Assembly (NCBI RefSeq): GCF_041734735.1
Contig: NC_134910.1
Location: 13,802,257 to 13,866,256 of the forward strand
Source: Babylonia areolata
Taxonomy: Eukaryota; Mollusca; Gastropoda; Neogastropoda; Buccinidae
Length of the DNA stretch: 64,000 bases
Direction of reading: 5' to 3'
Position 1 is the stretch's first letter; every line of letters starts with the position of its first letter. Positions 21,991-33,412 of the stretch are shown in pieces. Under the pieces are notes generated by a model. The model did no database searches. It saw only the letters and a program-made list of their open reading frames with translations, and was not told the origin of the DNA. The position numbers and the translations under genes are program-made.

Positions 21991-24900
21991 TGTAAGGTCA
22001 AGATACCCAAAGTTCGATGAATTCAATTTTCCTCCTAGCACAAAATAGCTTGTGAAAACAGAACAGTGACGGGCATCGATATTTTAACTTTATCAGCTTC
22101 GAATACAATTTTTCAAACATTCTAAAACATTGGTACCCCTATTATATTTCTAATGCATGTTTCGTCTTCACACTCTGCCAATTTCAGTTTGCTGTGTGCC
22201 ACTTGACCATGCAGTCTTATGTCTATACACACAGTCGCTGAAGCACATCGATTCTCACACTGAATGTACAAACGCACAGCTCCACAATATTCATCTCGCT
22301 TAGAGCCCACTCGGCTGATCTTCCAACCCAATTGCCCTGATGGAATCTTGCGTCTATGACGTTGGAATTTTTGTTGGATGTCTCAAAATAGGTAAACTGA
22401 ATGTCTGTGAGCGTCATTCACTGAGCATTTATCTTGTTCCTTCTCCTTTTCTTATCCTAATTTTTCTCCTTATTACTATTCTTCTTTTTCCTCCTTCGTC
22501 CTTATTCCTTCTCCTTTCCTTTCTTTTTCCTTTTTCTTCCTTCCTCCTTTCTTCTTTCTCTTATCAATATATCATTACTACTACTATTGTTACTGTTATT
22601 ACTACTACTACTAGTAATAGTAATATCATTATGTTTAGGGAAGCCCCCAGTGAAGATGAGCGAGTGCGTGCGGATTTCTGACGTGAACGTCGTGTGGGGC
22701 GACTTCAACTTCACTGTACCGGACGGTTCGGTGCTGTACAGGGTGTTCACCCTCGAAGACGCTTTCAGGTGATTCAGTTGTAACCACACGATATGTGTAA
22801 AGTGTTTTTGTTGTTGTTGTTGTTACCACAGATTTGTGTGTGAAATTCGGACTGCTCTTAACTTCCCAGCCGGTTCAAAACTAGTGATTAATTTTCTTGT
22901 ATTTTGTATTTCTTTTTTATCACAACAGATTTCTCTGTGTGAAATTCGGGCTGCTCTCCCCAGGGAGAGTGCGTCGCTACACGACAGCGCCACCCATTTT
23001 TAAAATTTTTTTCCCTGCGTGCAGTTTTGTTTTTCCTATTGAAGTGGATTTTTTTAAACAGAATTTTGCCAGGAACAACCCTTTGGTTGCCGTGGGTTCT
23101 TTTACGTGCGCTAAGTGCATGCTGCACACGGGACCTCGGTTTATCGTCTCATCCGAATGACTAGCGTCCAGACCACCGCTCAAGGTCCAGTGGAGGGGGA
23201 GAAAATATCGGCGGCTGAGCCGTGATTCGAACCAGCGCGCTCAGATTCTCGGCTTCCTAGGCGGACGCGTTACCTCTTGGCCATCACTCCACACTCTTTA
23301 TAGAAGAGTTGCCAGGGACATGTACACTAAACCCCGGCTTGTGTTGTCCGTCGTGGGATCTATGTCAGTGTGCCAAGTGCATCCTGCGTACAGTACTTGG
23401 ACCTCGGGTTTGTTTCGTTCGAAAGACTAGCATCCAGACCACCACTCATGGTCGAGTGGACTGAGGTTGATTAGTCATGTGTCTGCCCGGCTGTGAGGTC
23501 CAGCTGGCAATGATTTCAAAGGGTGTGGGTGTGTGCATTTTGTGACCACAGGATTTATAAGCCACATGATGTATCTATAGCTTTGTCACAGTTGGTCGTC
23601 GTAAGTTCAAGAATGTTTGTGTGAGTACCACTGGAGAACCGTATAGCGCTAAACCTTTACAACCAGGCAGCCGTGCAACTGCAGACAAAATTGAAGGATT
23701 TGCTGCGTTTTGGGGAGTGGGGTGGGAGCGAGGGGTGGAAACTTAAAATCGAGAATTAGACACAGGTACTAATAATACAGTGGGGAAAAATGCTCGCGGT
23801 GTAGAAAAAATATCAGCAAGAGTATGAGATTAGAGTTTAACACAGACAAGACAGGTGGTGGACGGGCTCAACAGCCGAGAGGTTAGAGCATTGGACTTTC
23901 AATCTACGGGTCCCTGGTTCGAATCTCGGTAACGGCGCCTGGTGGGTAAAGAGTGGAGATTTTTCCGATCTCCCAGGTCAACATATGTGCAGGACTGCTA
24001 ATGCCTGAACCCCCTCCGTATGTATACGCACGCAGATCAGACATACGCGGTAAAGATCCTGTAATCCATGTCAGCGTTCAGTGGATTATGGAAACAAGAA
24101 TATACCCAGCATGCACTCCCCCTCCATCCCCGCCCCCCAAAAAACGGAGTATGGCTGCCTACATGGCGGGATAAAAACAACCCCCACCCCCAAAAAACCG
24201 TCTTACACATGAAATGTTACACTTCTGTATGAGTATGTGTGCGTAACTGAATACTGATTGACACAGGAAACGAATGACGAGCGCCCAATGGCAGCTGTCA
24301 GTCGGCTCTACCCAGGTAGGCAGCCTTTTGTGCAAACGACTCCGTGTTTGTAGAGCGCTTAGAGCTTTCAAACCGAGGACAGGCGCGATGGAAGTATCTG
24401 TATCATCATCGTCATAGCTTATTCCTCAGTAGTACTGTTCCCCCCAGCTCGTGTCTGGACCTTTTCTATGAACTTTTTCTTCGTTCGTGGACTGCGTTTT
24501 TACGTGTATGACCGTTTTTACCCCGCCATGTAGGCAGCCATACTCCGTTTTCGGAGTGTGCATGCTGGTATGTTTCCATAACTCACCCAACGCTGACATG
24601 GATTACAGGATCGTTAACGTGCCTGTTCTGTTTGCGTATAGACACGAAGGGGGTTCAGGTACAAGCAGGTCTGCACATATGTTGACTTGGGAGATCGGAA
24701 AAAATCTCCACCCTTTACCCACCAGGCGACGTTACCGAGATTCGAATCCGGGAACCTCGGAATGAAAGTCCAACGCTTTGACCACTCGGCTGTTGCGCCC
24801 GTCTTTCTGTGAACTCGATACTGCTCTGGTTGTGGGGGTCCCGGATTGGTCTGGCGTCTGCTGTAGGCACCATGCCGCAATGTCTGTTCTGTTCCACAAT

Positions 24901-25472
24901 TCTGTTCCTTTCGAAAAATGCAAATATAGTTATCGCCCGAGGTTTGAAATGTTCCCACTTTAAACGATTGCCGAGGAAAATGCGTTTTGGACCATAGCTG
25001 GACATAGCCAGAAAGGCCACGGGTATAGGAAAAAATATGGAGGCAAATTCTTCACATCTGTGCAGCAAACCACCCATCGTGTATAGGTTTGCTATAACTG
25101 TATCGTGTCAACAACATAAAAATTGATAGTGCATGTGACAAAACCGCTTACTGTGCTTATTTTTGACGAGTGGACAGAATTACGAACCAAAAAGTCTACT
25201 TAGTATTAGAGGAATTCCTGTCTTTTGAACTATTTGTATTTGGTTAGTGATTTACTTGATGGACTAGAGAAATCCATTTATTTAGGTTTTATTTGAATAC
25301 GGTAAAACTTGGTTAGTAGCTTATCCTTCACATGACTGAAATGATAAAATCGGATCAATGTGATCTTTACATGCTAAAGATTTTTTTTTTTTTTTTAGCT
25401 AAAAATAATTCGCATTTCTGCACTTTCAGAGAACGAATATTCTCCTTTGAATATTGCAAGCCATCGCTGTGA
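14288..25472 (+). CDS. Gene A: secreted acidic protein with one dermatopontin-like (DERM) domain
   Basis: Spliced model with five coding exons (14288-14293, 17575-19867, 21169-21312, 22639-22768, 25430-25472), 2616 bases, 871 residues. All junctions keep phase (0, 1, 1, 2). The start MKMWVVMLAVFTATVQA is a signal peptide split by intron 1. Residues about 20-700 are low-complexity, rich in Ser, Asp, Glu, Asn, Gly and His, with many N-glycosylation sites and conserved islands (NPYNVQRQLHELG, KRGPWGPVHTLPD, RLRSLYRLLDNLRHGS). A KPVDRKRG site precedes the C-terminal domain. That domain (about 715-871) has the DERM order: YECPEG..LSDIRS, FSC, NC, SFSC..SVISGW, FRCC, EC, FNFTVPDG and a final ERIFSFEYC. 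DERM proteins are extracellular matrix or aggregation proteins; the role here is inferred. The exon model was built by comparison with gene D, and the long acidic arm is unusual for the family. Confidence 0.75.
14663..14926 (+). repeat. Two-copy tandem repeat, about 130 bases each
   Basis: The unit runs from aaacttgatgataaaagaaa through cttcaccggcactggtttgc to gtctgtttaaaaa and occurs twice in direct succession, with a few small indels. Confidence 0.85.
15157..15280 (+). mobile_element. SINE-like dispersed repeat fragment
   Basis: Holds tcaaggaggcgtcactgcgc and accacatctgccaagcagat, then cccaacgcgcttagtcaggc. The same sequence type recurs at about 30528-30617 and its tandem copy at about 58926-59015, and I associate it with a repeat widespread in gastropod DNA. 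Confidence 0.6.
17575..19867 (+). CDS. Gene A coding exon 2: signal core, acidic arm, start of DERM
   Basis: A 2293-base exon after acceptor ctgtttgtgcag, ending gggcag before gtgagttc. It encodes the signal core WVVMLAVFTATVQA, about 690 residues of acidic, disordered sequence, the KPVDRKRG site and the first DERM segment ending in VNCSWAG (split Gly). Frame is open throughout. The late region holds NET, NDT and NGT glycosylation sites and SDQ repeats shared with gene D. Confidence 0.8.
19868..21168 (+). other. Gene A intron 2
   Basis: Begins with GT-rich simple sequence (about 19900-20035) and contains a 5'-truncated SINE (20446-20683). Open frame runs a short way past the donor only because of the GT repeats. 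Confidence 0.7.
20446..20683 (+). mobile_element. tRNA-derived SINE (type 1), 5'-truncated
   Basis: Matches the body and tail of the complete copies at 23861 and 38406 (gctaatgcctgaac, cggtaaagatcctgtaatcc, ggcggggtaag) but lacks the tRNA-like head. Confidence 0.75.
21169..21312 (+). CDS. Gene A coding exon 3: middle DERM segment
   Basis: Encodes GERRGHQNTSFSCHG, PSVISGWQMS and EMAFRCCPIL, the F.C....VISGW...FRCC block of the DERM family. The donor is cat/gtaacg; the minus-strand copies have cag/gtaacg, so the last exon base here is a non-consensus T. Confidence 0.75.
21313..22638 (+). other. Gene A intron 3
   Basis: Contains a (CA)n tract at 21949-21988 and pyrimidine-rich sequence with (ACT)n/(AGT)n character near the 3' end (22430-22630). 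No mobile element recognised. Confidence 0.6.
21949..21988. repeat. (CA)n microsatellite
   Basis: About 20 CA units in gene A intron 3. Confidence 0.95.
22639..22768 (+). CDS. Gene A coding exon 4: third DERM segment
   Basis: After acceptor atgtttag. Encodes KPPVKMSECVRISDVNVVWG, DFNFTVPDGSVLYRVF and TLEDAF. It ends in phase 2 at ag/gtgatt. Read straight on, the frame meets a TGA at once, but every paralogue has the same gtga at this point and a matching terminal exon follows, so splicing is the better reading. Confidence 0.7.
22898..23296 (-). mobile_element. tRNA-derived SINE (type 2), complete
   Basis: On the minus strand it starts with a tRNA-like head with A box (gtgatggccaagaggtaacg) and B box (ggttcgaatcacgg). 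It continues through ggtggtctggacgctagtca and cgtaaaagaacccacggcaa, and ends in an AT-rich tail after tctgttgtgataaaaaagaa. This order of blocks is one I associate with caenogastropod genomes. Not a functional tRNA. Confidence 0.8.
23861..24179 (+). mobile_element. tRNA-derived SINE (type 1), near complete
   Basis: tRNA-like head with A box region (caacagccgagaggttagag) and B box (ggttcgaatctcgg), then ggcgcctggtgggtaaagag, the body cggtaaagatcctgtaatcc and an end near acatggcgggataaaaac. Confidence 0.8.
24482..24803 (-). mobile_element. tRNA-derived SINE (type 1), complete
   Basis: Same element as at 23861 but in reverse orientation, from the head (gacgggcgcaacagccgagt on the minus strand) to the tail including cggtcatacacgtaaaaacg. 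Confidence 0.8.
25430..25472 (+). CDS. Gene A terminal coding exon 5
   Basis: After acceptor tgcactttcag. Completes an Arg codon and encodes ERIFSFEYCKPSL then TGA. The pattern DR/ER-x-F-x-F-x-x-C closes DERM domains, and the paralogous exons encode DRKFTFRYCKPLP and DRFFDFGYC. Confidence 0.7.
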
Positions 25473-26953
25473 GAAGCTCGAGGTCACATCCTAAGCAAGG
25501 TGAGTTTCGTGATGTTTCGCTTCCGCCCAAACCTCAGCACAAAACTTGTGTATCAAAGCCTGGGTCTCTGCTAGTGGTTTTCCCGTCCATTCTACAATGA
25601 TTGTCAGTACATCGTTTTTTTAATTTTATTTATTTATTTATTTTTTGTGGGGTGGGGTGGGGTGGTGGTTGTTGTTGTTGTTGTTGTTGTCTTCCTCTCC
25701 GTGCTCTTTCCTCCACAGGAGTGTCGTGATTCTGGGGTAGGTAGGCCTAACTGCGAACGATCCAGTCCAAGAAACCAGCTCAGCGTGTGTATGTACAGAC
25801 AACAGGTTGTACGATCATCAAATGTAGCTCTTCTGTTTTTTGAAGGTTTTCTCCGATTGATTGCACCACGGAGATAGTCTTCTCATTTTCAACTTTTTTT
25901 TTTTTAAATCGACGGTCGAAATAGCACGGGTGCCTGAGGGTGAATGCGAACGGGCAAGTCTGATTGCGAACGATGGGTTTGGGTACATGTGGATAATTAA
26001 AACAGAAGCAGGTCTTGAACTCGGACATAACACGTTATAGGAACTTTGCACTATTGTATTGTTTGATCACACAGGCACATAATTATTTTAAATCAATCTA
26101 TTAAAGATTAAAAAAAAATAAAAAAACTTTAGATTTAGTGTATTCCTCAAATGGGGATTTCCCCCCATTTTCTATCATCTCAGTCAATTGGTAAACTGTT
26201 ATAGTGCAAACATCAACTCTTATTCCAGCTTTGTGGGGTCCCACACACTTTCTGAAGAAAATATTTCAACGCAAATGTTCGTTGCCAAATTGCAACAACC
26301 CTGTCATTTCAAACTCCGTCCCAAGCGTCACTTTCAATGCTATGTTGTATGAAGGCCACGCCTCTCGTTTTTTGCATCCACCCTCCGCCGGCCCCCACAC
26401 CCCGTCCCCCCTCCGCCCCCCTTACCCCCACTCCCTTCCGAAAAAAGTGGTTACCACAACGCACAAAAAGGAAATTAGCTAAACTGATTTTATAGCGAGA
26501 ATGGGTCTGAGAAGACCAACGATTCTGATAGTGGAATTTACTCCAGCTTTTATTTTCTGCCTTGCTCGTCATTTTTCTTTTTCCTTTTTTTTCTTTTCTA
26601 GAAAGCCAGGATTTGTTCTGTCCTTTTTTATGGACTTTATAACTGAGCACTGTATCTTTGTGTACAGGGCGTGTGAGTTGGCTGTTGGCAATTTGATTTT
26701 GTACTACTGCTGTATACTTGTCTTTTCCTTCCATGTTTGTGTATTTTAGAACACAGGCACAAGAAAATGTACGCTATGTATTGTGATCATGATTGTCTTT
26801 TGCGCGTTTCAGATGGTGCCTTTGTCAGTGCGGACTTAAAGCAGATATGAACTGGTTAAAAATGAAGATGGATTACAATCTGAAGTATTGTAAACTAAAA
26901 GAAAAAAAAAAGGCAGTATGAAAACTGTGCGTGCGTGGTTTTTTTAATTTCTC
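25473..26953 (+). other. Gene A 3' flank and probable 3' UTR
   Basis: Non-coding. A-rich sequence near 26098-26125 contains ATTAAA and AATAAA-like hexamers that could serve polyadenylation. GT repeats lie at 25655-25690. No coding similarity seen. Confidence 0.4.
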
Positions 26954-28737
26954 TGTGTGTGTGTGTTGGAGGGGGGCTTTCTACTACTACTCTCCATTTT
27001 CACAATGAGTATAACTGCGTGAGTGGTACACTGCCTGTGAGCCTAGTTACGTATGAATATTGACCGTCGTGGTTTCCAGGTGATTCCAGTAAGTACGAAC
27101 AACCGTCATAGAAACCTTTTTGAGCAACATAGCACAATCCCACTGAAACCAGACAACACTAAGAATCTACACACTACCCCACACACTACCAAACCACACC
27201 CACTACCACACCACACTCTTGGTAGTCGAGGACGCAAAGTGAAAATTCTGCTAATTATGACCGCTTAGGTTTTTTCAGTGGGAAAAAATCTCAATTATTT
27301 TATCACCACCCGGTTGAATCACACTCAAGTTTCCCCCCTCTTACGTAACGCTCAAATGTAAAAAATGAGCATCGGCCTAATCTCGAAAATAAAGTCCTAG
27401 GCGTTTACATATGGAACATTATGTAAATATCAAAGGAAAAGTTGAACACAAGATACCATATATAATTAAACTATTTACCCCCCGCCCACACAATACACAA
27501 GCGCACGTGCACGCACAGTCATAGCACACAACGTAAATACTACACATCAAAAGTACAACCAATAATTTATGAAAATATGTACCCACTCGCTCACTAATAG
27601 TCATTTTAGTTCATACTGGAAAGGGATGCGCTGTTGAGAAATATTCAGGAGAAAAGGTGGGTCTCGAGACTGTATTTGAAAGGTTGCAGCAGCGAAGATG
27701 AGTGACGGAGAGGCTGAGAAAGCTGATTCCAAAGAAAGGGGGCTGGTATGAAAAACTGCGTTGGCCATACGTTTTGGTTCGAGCAGGGGGGATGGGATCC
27801 TAAGCATACGGGTGTCGCAAGAAGAGCGGAATTGGCGTGAGGGTATGTAAGGATGAACGAGATCAGAGTGTGTGGACCAGAAGCCTCAATGAACTTAACC
27901 AAGACTTTGAAAATAATTATTTCTAAAATACTCTTACAAATACAAAATGTCTACAGTCACCAATATGCGATGGGACAAACAAAATTCCTCCCCTTGACGT
28001 GGCGACTTGACCCTGACGGCCATCGTGCATGTCAACCGATTTCTGAAATTGGGGTTGCTTGCTGAGGAAGAGCTTAACACCTACCCTTCCAATTTCTTTG
28101 TCAGCATGTATTTAACCATCAATGGATTAATTTTTTTTTTTTAACTGGATTCTACCATGGACAACTACCCACCCTTTTGCTGTGGGTTCTTTAACGTGCA
28201 CCAAATGCATACTGCTCACGGTTCTTGCTTATTGTCTCGTCCAAAAGGATAGCATCCACACAACTAAACATAGTGGGTTGGAGTAAAAAAAAAAACAACC
28301 CCGAACAATCCAAGCCGGTGTGTTATTAGATCATGTAAAAACACGAGTCGCTGTCGGTGCCATGACCAGCTCCTGGCAATGCCACCCAAGCTAGACGAAT
28401 CACAGGCAAGTAAAGTGTCTCCAGATTTGGGCAGTGGGCTTAAAAAAAAAAAAAAGCGCATTTTCATTAAATTTTTTCTCTCTCGTACTCAACAGCTAAA
28501 CTTCGTGGATAATTTTTACATTCCAATATCCAAGTCCCGAGTTTTATTTTCTCTATAAATGTATGCATGTTTGTTTTTTTAAAAAGTGCTGAGGCCTATT
28601 TCATGGAAATTTATGCTTTTTGCAATGCGGATATGCGAGAGATCCACCCTTAACGTGTAAATTCTTCCTTCCCCACAGCTATATGCCTGCTACAACTTCC
28701 CTGGACCAGCACTGTGTGAGACAACTGCAAAAAAGAC

Positions 28738-30236
28738 GAGAGGCAAGGCCTTCAACTCACTTGTGATACACTTAAAAAAAAAAAAGTTAAAATGTTCTGT
28801 ATTATAAAGCTTCGCGTTAAAAACAAATCCTAACCAGATTCGAACCGTGCGTGTTCGGGTGAGAAGAAACTGCCTTATCTATTACAGCATCGTGGCTCCT
28901 TAACTGACGTTCTAAAATTTAATATTTGAACATACTTTTTTAAAGGGCGATAAAACAATTGCGGTATTCGCAGTGAGAACGCTGTTTAAATCATATTCTG
29001 GTGTATCTTGAGCATTCCAAAAATCTTTAAGGGCAATAAGAAATTCTTTTTAATGGCTATCGCCGCAATCACACTGCAACATTTTTGCCGTTTTCACTAG
29101 ATGTACAAGTTTAGTTACACCCGCCGGGAATGTAGTACGACACGGTTGATTCAATGTTTTTTATGTTCATTCTAGTTTTAAAGTTGATATGAAAATTTAG
29201 TATTTTGTTAAACTAATAACTTGTAGAGCCAAGTACAAGTACATCTAAACGTCGTAAGAAGTGAAAAGGACTTCATTTTGAGAAAAGTCAAGACTGGAAA
29301 ATTTTTCGTTTCATCATGATCAATGCAAGGGTATTAACTCCATGGTTTACAATTTTTAACTGAATTCAGACTGATTCTGTGGAGATATATATATATATAT
29401 ATTTTTTTTTAATGGCAGTTTGGGGCATAATCCATTAAGTGATGAGGCGTTCACAAATCTTTAAATAAATAACGGTCTCCAACTTTCCATCACATGTTAT
29501 TGTGTATTGTCCATTGAATATAGGATTGAACGGGCAGGTCAACAACTTGAAACAAAATGGCGTCGTTCACGTTCGAATATGAGCACGCGCTTTGAATGTG
29601 TATAAATATGTGTAATTGATTTTTGCCCATGACCTTCAGGGCTCAGCCAACAGATATGTAAAGTCAACTTTTGATTTTAGTATTTTCCGAAAAAAGACCA
29701 CTTGGGCGAATGAACATAGTGAAAGCCCTGTACACAGTAAAACAAGCTTTTCATATATCGAGTATAATTTCAAAATGTAATGTTTAAGATGAGAAAGATC
29801 AGTTTAAAGCAAATTTAAGTCCCCTAGCATTACAGAGTAATTTCCCTTTTTACTGTCTGCACCAAAACGTTTGCAAAATAAATAAAACGTCCATGCTTAG
29901 CAAAAGAAGTTCCCGTTTGAACAAAAATGATAATGACTGCTCTTGTGTCAGAATAAGATCAAAGCGCCAAGTTTAGAGAATACAAAAAATATAAACAGTT
30001 ATTGCAGTTTGCATATAATTAGGCTTCATTTATTTTTTTGTGCCCATCCCAGAGGTGCAATATTGTTTTAAACAAGAAGACTGGAAAGAACTGAATTTTT
30101 CCTATTTTTATGCCTACTTTGGTGTCAACTGAAAGTATTTGCAGAGAAAATATCAATGTTAAAGTTTACCACGGACACACACACAGCCGAACACCGGGTT
30201 AAAACAGACTCACTTTGTTTACACAAGTGAGTCAAA
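28738..30236. mobile_element. 1.5-kb non-coding repeat, copy in the intergenic region
   Basis: Homologous over its full length to the 40110-41651 insertion; homology begins at gagaggcaaggccttcaa and ends at cacaagtgagtcaaaa. A candidate 8-base target duplication, caaaaaag, is seen at both edges. A tRNA-like segment (B box ggttcgaatctgg, minus strand) lies at about 28826-28900. No transposase-like frame. Confidence 0.6.
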
Positions 30237-30527
30237 AAAGGGTGGTTCACTTAAACGGCAAAAATCGATGGAGAATGGCGATTTAGATAGTTGGTCATGC
30301 AAATCTTTGTTTTAGTGTTTATGGAATCCATAAACGGCTCAGCTTAGAACGCCAACAGTACCAAGCAAGAATAAATGAAATAAATTTTGTTAAATACTCG
30401 TACAAGGTCCACAGGGGAAGTAATGGTATGAGTTACTTTTCCCTGGGGTGGAATGAGTTTTAAATAAAGTTGGGCTAATGACATGGAGTGAGTATGATCA
30501 ATGTCACGAGTTTTTCTCAATGTGGTG

Positions 30528-30870
30528 TCACTGTTTGGACAAATCCACATATGTTTCCCATCTGCTAGGCAGATGCCGACAGCAACACAACCCAACGCGT
30601 TTGTCAGGCTGGGCCTTGTGTTTATATATATTTGTGTACCTATCAGTGGGATTTAATTTTGCCAGACGACAATTTTGTTGCCATGGGTTCTTTTTCAGTG
30701 CGCAAGTGCGTGCTGCACACGTAACCTTGGTTTATTGTCTCACCCGAAAGATTCAGCGCTCAATTTGATTTTCCAGTCAAACTTTAGAGAAAGGGCGAGA
30801 GTGGTATTCGAACCTTCACCCCCACGGACTATTGGCAACTGAGGTCTAAACCATTCTGCCACCATCGTAA
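30528..30870 (-). mobile_element. Degenerate SINE pair
   Basis: The minus strand has a tRNA-like head (tggcagaatggtttagacc, ggttcgaatacc) and the type 2 body (gtgcagcacgcacttgcgc). It is followed by the repeat type also seen at 15157 (catctgctaggcagatgccg). A copy lies in the tandem duplicate at about 58926-59268. Confidence 0.6.
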
Positions 30871-32752
30871 CACCAAGTCATGAACACAAACGAACCCTCG
30901 ACAGACGCCATGTTCAAACTGTCTAATGGTTGGAGGGCATGAAAGGAAAGCAACTTTCTAATAAGAAATGTCCCAAATAACTTGACCAGTATCGTGTTTT
31001 CTGTGGCCCTAATGTGCCTGGTCATGCAACAGATTGGCTTCATATTGAACTTTTTAAAGGGAATGGAGAAAAAAACGAACTTTTTAAAACCTAGTATGGG
31101 TGCATGTATGCGCGTGTGTATACGTGCACAGCCATGTGTGTAAAATGAGTGAACACGTGATTATGAACATCCATGCATTGTGTGCGCAAGCAGTGACGGT
31201 ATTTTCTCACAACTGTGGAAATCGGAGGACAGCAAATTTGAATACATGTCAGCCATTTTGACTGACCTTCACTGGTTGAAGGTCACAAGGCCAAGAAAAC
31301 TTAGCATTAAGTTTTGGGACTCAACTTTCTACTGGACCATGATTAGGTCTACTCTTTCAGGCAATAGTTACGTTAAACCAAGGTCCCATAAGCAGCGTGA
31401 ACTTTGCGCATTTAAAAAGAACCCATGGCGAATAAAGGTTGTCCTTGGTAAAAATCCAGTGGATAAAAGCCATTGAAAGTAACTTAGTGCAGCCCATATT
31501 TTACAGAAATCATTGAATCCGTTGTGACAAGTCTTAGGGTCAGTAAAGCACAGGCTGCCTGACCCTATTAGTTAGCAATTTACCCAAGTGGTGCCAGGTG
31601 GGTTTTTTCTCCACTAAGGAGTCGAGCCGTTCTTTACAAAGCAATGACAAATTTCACTGGTCTCAACCACTGGAGTGAGTAGTGTGTGAGGGGGGTGTGT
31701 GTATGTATGCAGTGAGCATGTATGCGGTGAGTATGTATGTGGTATGTATGTGGTGAGCAAGTATTTAACGAGTATGTAGTGTGTGTGTGTGGCTTCTCAT
31801 TGCTGCCTGTGACTGAAGTGGGATGGTGCTGATGTTCAAAAAGGGGTCTGATGAATGCTTGTACTCTGAAATCACTGAAAGTTGCCAACATTCACACCTG
31901 ACACGCACTCAGTGAACTCATGCAAAAAAATCATAATTGTGAAAAGACAATATGAAACGTACACTGAAATGCACACAGAAAATGTTTCCAATTGCTTTTT
32001 CTTAGAGTTTAATACTCTAGATTGTATTTCATTTGCTTTTTGACCAGTCCATATCTGCTTTGTCTGCACTGATGAAGTACCATCTGAAACACGCAAAAAC
32101 CACCATGAGCACAATACATGGTATACATTCTCTTGTTCCTGTACATTAAAATAAACTTGAAGATTTAGACAAGTAGCCATCTATACAATACATGATGGCA
32201 CACAAAACTAAAAACTGCCAATAGCCGACTTGCACATCCTATACACAGAAATACACAGGACGCTCAGTTCTAAAGTCCAGAAAAGGAAAATATATTCAAG
32301 ATTTGTCCAGTAGGGCAGAGAAAAAGAGCGATTCATCCTATCTGCACATCGTGGGTCAATTTAAAACTGTTCCAATTCACCCTATCTGCACGTCGTGGAT
32401 CAATTTAACACTATTCCAATTCACTCTACTGCACGTCATGGGTCAGTTAGCACTTTATGTACATCGTGGGACCCACTTTTTTTAAAATTTTTTTTTAGGG
32501 TTTTCTTGGGCTGCGCAAAAGGTGGGGAGAGGTTCCACACACAGGCTGCCTTCATGAAACAGCATCGAAATTGAAAGATGCCTATTGGGCCTGATTTCGA
32601 AAGGTTTTAGTAAGTAAGCAGCATTCTGTGTCACACATTTTCTTTGGAAACAGTCTTTCAGAGCCACAAAGTCAGAATGGTTGCTTGCATCGATTTACCA
32701 AGTTACCAAGTCACCAAGACAAATTGTGGAAAAACATCCCCATTTGATGAAT

Positions 32753-32756
<4 letters not shown>

Positions 32757-32816
<60 letters not shown>
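32757..32816. repeat. (TA)n microsatellite
   Basis: 30 TA units; the duplicate copy at 61154-61187 has 17 units. Confidence 0.95.
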
Positions 32817-32817
<1 letters not shown>

Positions 32818-33360
32818 TAGATTTTAGACAAATGGGGTGCACCAAGTCCCATGATGTACGGTTGAGGTTTAACTGCCACCAAAATGTGCCGAAATTCGGA
32901 TGGAACAGTGCCTATGAGAGGAATGAGCTCACAGTAACTTGATTAACAAGATCAGAGGACCTACATCTGTGACATGTTGAACATTTGTGTACCAAGGCGA
33001 AAAGCCAAACAATTATTGCAACTTTCATCTGTTGGTCTGTTATGTATTGAACAGCAATGATAATCATCACGTGTAATGTTCTGACTAAGTGATCGTAAAT
33101 ACGCAAACAGACATACGTATATGTACACGCAATCTGACTTGTCAGAAACAGGACCTGAAGAGACGCATCTTTTCTTGACTATACTTTCTATAATATCACT
33201 ATCCTCTTGTTACGGAACACAAGACAGAAAAAAACCGATGGACTGACAATTAACATCGCAGAATGGACGGGAAAAGATACAGGCTTTGACACACAACTCA
33301 GTCTGGTGGAGAGTTGAAGGCCAAAGTCAGATCATGAACTCACCTGCTGAAAGTGTGAAC

Positions 33361-33412
33361 TCAAGCTTCTAACAGCTTTGCATAGCAATATCCAAAGTCG
33401 AAGAATCGGTCT
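33361..33412 (-). CDS. Gene D terminal exon 14: end of DERM 4 and stop
   Basis: After acceptor tctactttcag. Completes a Ser codon and encodes DRFFDFGYCYAKLLEA then TGA. Equivalent to the first part of the linker exons but ends the protein instead of continuing. Confidence 0.75.

Larger units (their letters stand above)
22769..25429 (+). other. Gene A intron 4, rich in SINEs
   Basis: Holds one complete minus-strand SINE of type 2 (22898-23296), fragments of the same type on either side (about 22804-22875 and 23300-23480), and two type 1 SINEs in opposite orientation (23861-24179 and 24482-24803). Confidence 0.7.
26954..33360. other. Region between genes A and D, no coding sequence recognised
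   Basis: Sits 3' of both genes. It holds old SINE fragments (about 28090-28280, 30528-30870, 31370-31480), the 1.5-kb repeat at 28738, (AT)n at 29386-29402 and (TA)n at 32757-32816. Several short frames are shared with the duplicate copy, but they show no coding-type constraint and match no family I know. The segment 27600-27900 resembles a dispersed repeat. Confidence 0.5.

Noticed and set aside
22769-22774. TGA directly after exon 4 as the true stop codon
   Set aside because: All copies show gtga at this point in phase with a donor, and terminal or linker exons encoding the missing DERM end follow with matching phase.
23866-23945. tRNA gene candidates at SINE heads (also near 23280, 24790, 38410, 40250 and 44030)
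   Set aside because: They have A and B boxes but imperfect cloverleaf pairing and are fused to SINE bodies that recur at several sites; they are SINE promoters, not tRNA genes.
30344-32670. Short frames conserved between the two tandem copies
   Set aside because: Conservation is explained by the recent duplication. The frames overlap SINE fragments and simple repeats and match no protein family.
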